This document shows positions 61,562-64,000 of a DNA stretch of 64,000 bases, one piece after another; the first letter of the stretch is position 1; every line of letters starts with the position of its first letter. The notes beneath the pieces are model-generated. The model ran no database searches. It was given only the letters and a program-made list of their open reading frames with translations, and was not told the DNA's origin. The stretch comes from Mimachlamys varia (taxonomy: Eukaryota; Mollusca; Bivalvia; Pectinida; Pectinidae): assembly GCA_947623455.1 (NCBI GenBank), contig OX392538.1:6324001-6388000 (forward strand), written 5' to 3'. Made by a program: the position numbers and the translations under genes.

Positions 61562-62652
61562 AAAAAATCAGAGAATACCAAAGCGTCAACAAAACCATAA
61601 TCAGAACTCAAAATCTATTAAACTAGGGGCAAAATAGGAACAAAGGGAATATTCACATAGAGACTCTCGCAAAAGCACCACAAGAGAATAAGACCAGGTG
61701 CTCCGGAAGAGCTAGTGTCCTCCGCTTCATCGACGACACCCGCCATGTAAATCTTGGTCACATCCAAGTAAGCATCAATCCTCAGAATGAGAACTGAGTT
61801 ATTATTGTCATCACAACAAGTAAACACACTAACAAGCAAACTCAAAAACGTCCATCCACATACCACACAAAGATACAGAATATTTCTCGATGATACCAAG
61901 ATGGCGACAATAAAACTTGCCCATAGTCTTCATCAACCTGCATTTCTCGAATCCCTGTGCTGCAAGTTTGTTCGTCAGCAGTCGACATCTATCACGAAAA
62001 TCTCGTCATTCAGAGCAAGCCCCAGACTAACGAATCAACTGCGACATGTAAACACCATAGGATGGAGAAGCAGGGATGTTACCATCAAGAAAGGGAAAGT
62101 CCACGATCGGAAAATCGAAATCGTCACGCCTACCACACAGCTCAGCAGCAAGCCGCCCGTGTTGGTCACAGCTTAAGCAAAGATCGAGGTAAGAAGCTGA
62201 AGTAGGAGAATATGTTGTGTATTTAATCTAAAGTTCAGTAGGGAATATACGACCGACTAGATCAGCAATTTTTTTGTTGTTCATTGACAACACATCGTCG
62301 AAATACCTGAAAGTGGAATTGAAAGATTTGGCAAGGTTTTTGTTACCCGTCCTGATAAGCCCCTCGATAAATTCAGGCTCGTATGAAAACAAAAACAAGT
62401 CAGCCAAAAGTGGTGCACAGTTAGTGCCCATTGGAGTGCCAACAGTTTGTTGGAAAATATTTCCTTCGAACTCAACAAAGATATTGTCAACCAGGAATTC
62501 AATCATTCGTACTATATCTTCCTCAGTATATTTCAATCTAGCTTTTGTTGTGTTTTTCACAAAGTATGCTCCAAGATAGCTCACAACCATGTATTTGTAT
62601 CGTCGTTCACCTTTTTTGGAAAAGAAAGCTCTCATAATGAAAGACCGAAGGC
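61562..62652 (-). mobile_element. Penelope-like retroelement copy B, 5'-truncated, minus strand
   Basis: The minus strand begins inside the RT at 'LRSFIMRAFFSKKGERRYKY' and reads 'GAYFVKNTTKARLKYTEED', 'FQQTVGTPMGTNCAPLLADL', 'FRYFDDVLSMNN' (about 62300), then, after a stop and a shift, 'DDFDFPIVDFPFLDGNIPAS', 'SYGVYMSQLIR' and 'LLTNKLAAQGFEKCRLM' (to about 61930). The catalytic box reads YFDD where the family has YIDD. The 3' tail ends at 61562 in 'ttggtattctctgatttttt'. It is parallel to copy A along its whole length. Confidence 0.8.
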
Positions 62653-62805
62653 ATTTACAAGGCATATAACATAAATATATGTCACCTCTGTTACAAGGCA
62701 TTTAACATAAAAAATATGTCACCTCTGTTACAAGGACATAAACATAAATATATGTCACCTTTGTTTCATAGCAATAAACATAAAACTATGTCACTTCTAT
62801 TACAA
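62652..62805. repeat. short tandem repeat right of PLE copy B
   Basis: About four diverged units of 'tgtcacctctgttacaagg' plus 'catttaacataaaaaata', the same repeat as at 61497-61561. The PLE therefore sits inside this repeat. Confidence 0.8.
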
Positions 62806-62929
62806 TGGCACCAACATAGGGACCTTGCAATCATAGTCAGAATTTATAACTTGCAAAGGAATCGCTAATGTTACCCTAGGAATACTCCAGATGAATTTTC
62901 CCCCACAAGGGCTGGAGTATGAAAAGTGA

Positions 62930-63003
62930 TATTTTGTTAGCTTGATCAGGTGAGCGTAAGACTTTACGTAAAGTCAGAGGTTGGTTCGACTCCTATTGGA
63001 TGC
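62930..63003 (+). mobile_element. tRNA-like SINE head (Arg-ACG-like), plus strand
   Basis: A-box-like 'tagcttgatcagg' (62938-62950) and a perfect B box 'ggttcgactcc' (62983-62993) are spaced as in a tRNA. An anticodon arm 'gact-ttacgta-agtc' would give anticodon ACG. The acceptor stem does not pair well, so a SINE or tRNA relic is more likely than a working tRNA. Confidence 0.5.
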
Positions 63004-63064
63004 ATTGATGGTCTTTCAATGTCACATCCATGTGAAAACAATCTGGAAGTTTGTTCTAAATATG

Positions 63065-63272
63065 CACTGGAACTGTTCCAGTACAAATATTTCACAACTT
63101 AACAAGAACAAGTCTAGTGCGGTTATATACAATCTTATAGAATACTTAAGTTCTAGAACTGTTCTTGAACATTCTGTTCTAGAAATGTTCTGGAATAAAT
63201 TTCTAGATCAATTTTAAACGAGGCAATTTTTCTAGAACAATTCCAGAAGTGTTAATCAATAGTTCCAGAACA
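63065..63272. promoter_or_regulatory. cluster of TTCnnGAA dyads
   Basis: TTC-NN-GAA dyads occur at about 63151, 63161, 63178, 63187, 63230, 63240 and 63263, and 'actggaactgttccagt' at about 63065 is a palindrome. They resemble heat-shock elements, but the spacing between dyads is three bases rather than the canonical two. More 'ttctagaac' copies lie at 63573 and 63598. Confidence 0.3.
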
Positions 63273-63710
63273 CATTTAGGAATATCTTGACTTATTATCA
63301 AGGAGGATAAAATGCTTTTTGACTGTAAAACTTTCCGGCAAAAATGAAAACTTGTGCATTTGTACATAACAAGATCAAAATAAAATGAAATCTTTCATAG
63401 GTCATTAAACAATCACCTTACTGTGGAATCCATTATATAACCCACAGAAATGGCAGTCATCATTTCACTAGGTAAAAATCAAATAAATATTCTCGAAGTA
63501 ATACATGACTTACACGAATGATATACGTATACAGATAAATTGCTTCAGTGTAGTAGGTCATTAACAAACTTGTTCTAGAACATGACATCATGACACTGTT
63601 CTAGAGATATCCTGATCTCTAGAACTAACTTTTGCAGGGGCTGGATTGAATGTGTTTAGAATTTTTTCAACTGCCGTCCTAATGGCAACAACCAAAAGAC
63701 CTAAGGTGAC

Positions 63711-63753
63711 ACGAGGCACTTGTCACACGAGACACTTCTGACAAGTGCCTCGT
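63711..63753. repeat. hairpin with perfect 15-bp arms
   Basis: 'acgaggcacttgtca' (63711-63725) and 'tgacaagtgcctcgt' (63739-63753) are exact inverted copies with a 13-bp loop. Confidence 0.9.
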
Positions 63754-63877
63754 TGATTGGCTTCAGAAAAAACAACAGGTAGAGACCACAAGCTAGCTGG
63801 CACATTCATTTATCAGGTTATACTGGGATACAGTTGTACCGCAGTAATTTTTGCCTTAATACTGTGGTATACTATTT

Positions 63878-63963
63878 TTGTGGTACCCAGCTCTACTGAT
63901 CGATTCAAACCCTGGGCACTTTGGTAAAGGCAAGTGCTATCTGCTGCAGCACCCGACCACTAA
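63878..63963 (-). mobile_element. tRNA-derived SINE head, minus strand
   Basis: Minus strand reads 'tagtggtcgggtgctgcagc' (A-box region, plus 63946-63959) and 'ggtttgaatc' (B box, plus 63902-63911) with tRNA-like spacing, followed by 'gatcagtagagctgggtac'. A SINE is more likely than a functional tRNA because the arms are imperfect. Confidence 0.5.
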
Positions 63964-64000
63964 ATAGATTTTTAATGTTTTAATATTTTGTTTGATAGGT

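Noticed and set aside
62930..63003. Functional tRNA-Arg(ACG)
   Set aside because: A and B boxes and the anticodon arm are good, but the acceptor stem does not pair and no terminator follows; a SINE head is more likely.

Overview
The window is eukaryotic (introns with GT-AG borders, non-LTR and Penelope-like retroelements, tRNA-derived SINEs, very large satellite arrays). The proteins and the repeat families (a TIR element ending in a 'ccctctgggcc' hairpin next to 'aggtgagcg', several SINEs, Penelope-like copies) fit a marine mollusc, most likely a bivalve. Species cannot be told from the sequence alone.

Layout on the + strand. 1-4886: a 50-bp satellite that runs in from the left edge and lies in an intron. 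5231-9709: the last five exons of a ceramide synthase gene (TLC/Lag1p domain, then an acidic C-terminal tail). Its introns hold inverted repeats and an ~0.8 kb TIR element that carries a decayed first exon of a Crypton/DUF3504-like protein. The stop codon lies inside a 37-bp tandem repeat. 9710-12060: 3' flank with a mollusc-type TIR element. About 12105-48258: one 36-kb array of a 36-bp minisatellite (about 1,000 units) with clear higher-order repeats. The consensus unit is open in four of six frames, but no frame stays open across the array. 48285-54560: a graveyard of minus-strand retroelements, namely a LINE endonuclease split by a Penelope-like element (PLE), an RT-end relic, and an L1-like LINE with its RT core deleted. 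54738-54998: two converging SINEs. 55821-56621: a 61-bp repeat, the coding tail and the LTR of a Ty3/Gypsy-like element. 56988-57172: first coding exon of a second ceramide synthase on the + strand, whose later exons lie beyond the window. 57173-64000: intron-like sequence with a MITE, a LINE fragment, two PLE copies facing each other across a 29-bp satellite, SINE heads and short palindromes.

Only two host genes are supported, both ceramide synthases, which make ceramide from a sphingoid base and acyl-CoA in the ER membrane. The first lacks its 5' exons (left of the window) and the second lacks everything after exon 1. They look like same-strand paralogues separated by the 36-kb minisatellite. 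The strongest unusual signal is that array: its size, its layered duplications, its repeated 35-bp frame-shifting unit and its position between two related genes. I see no convincing sign that it is translated.
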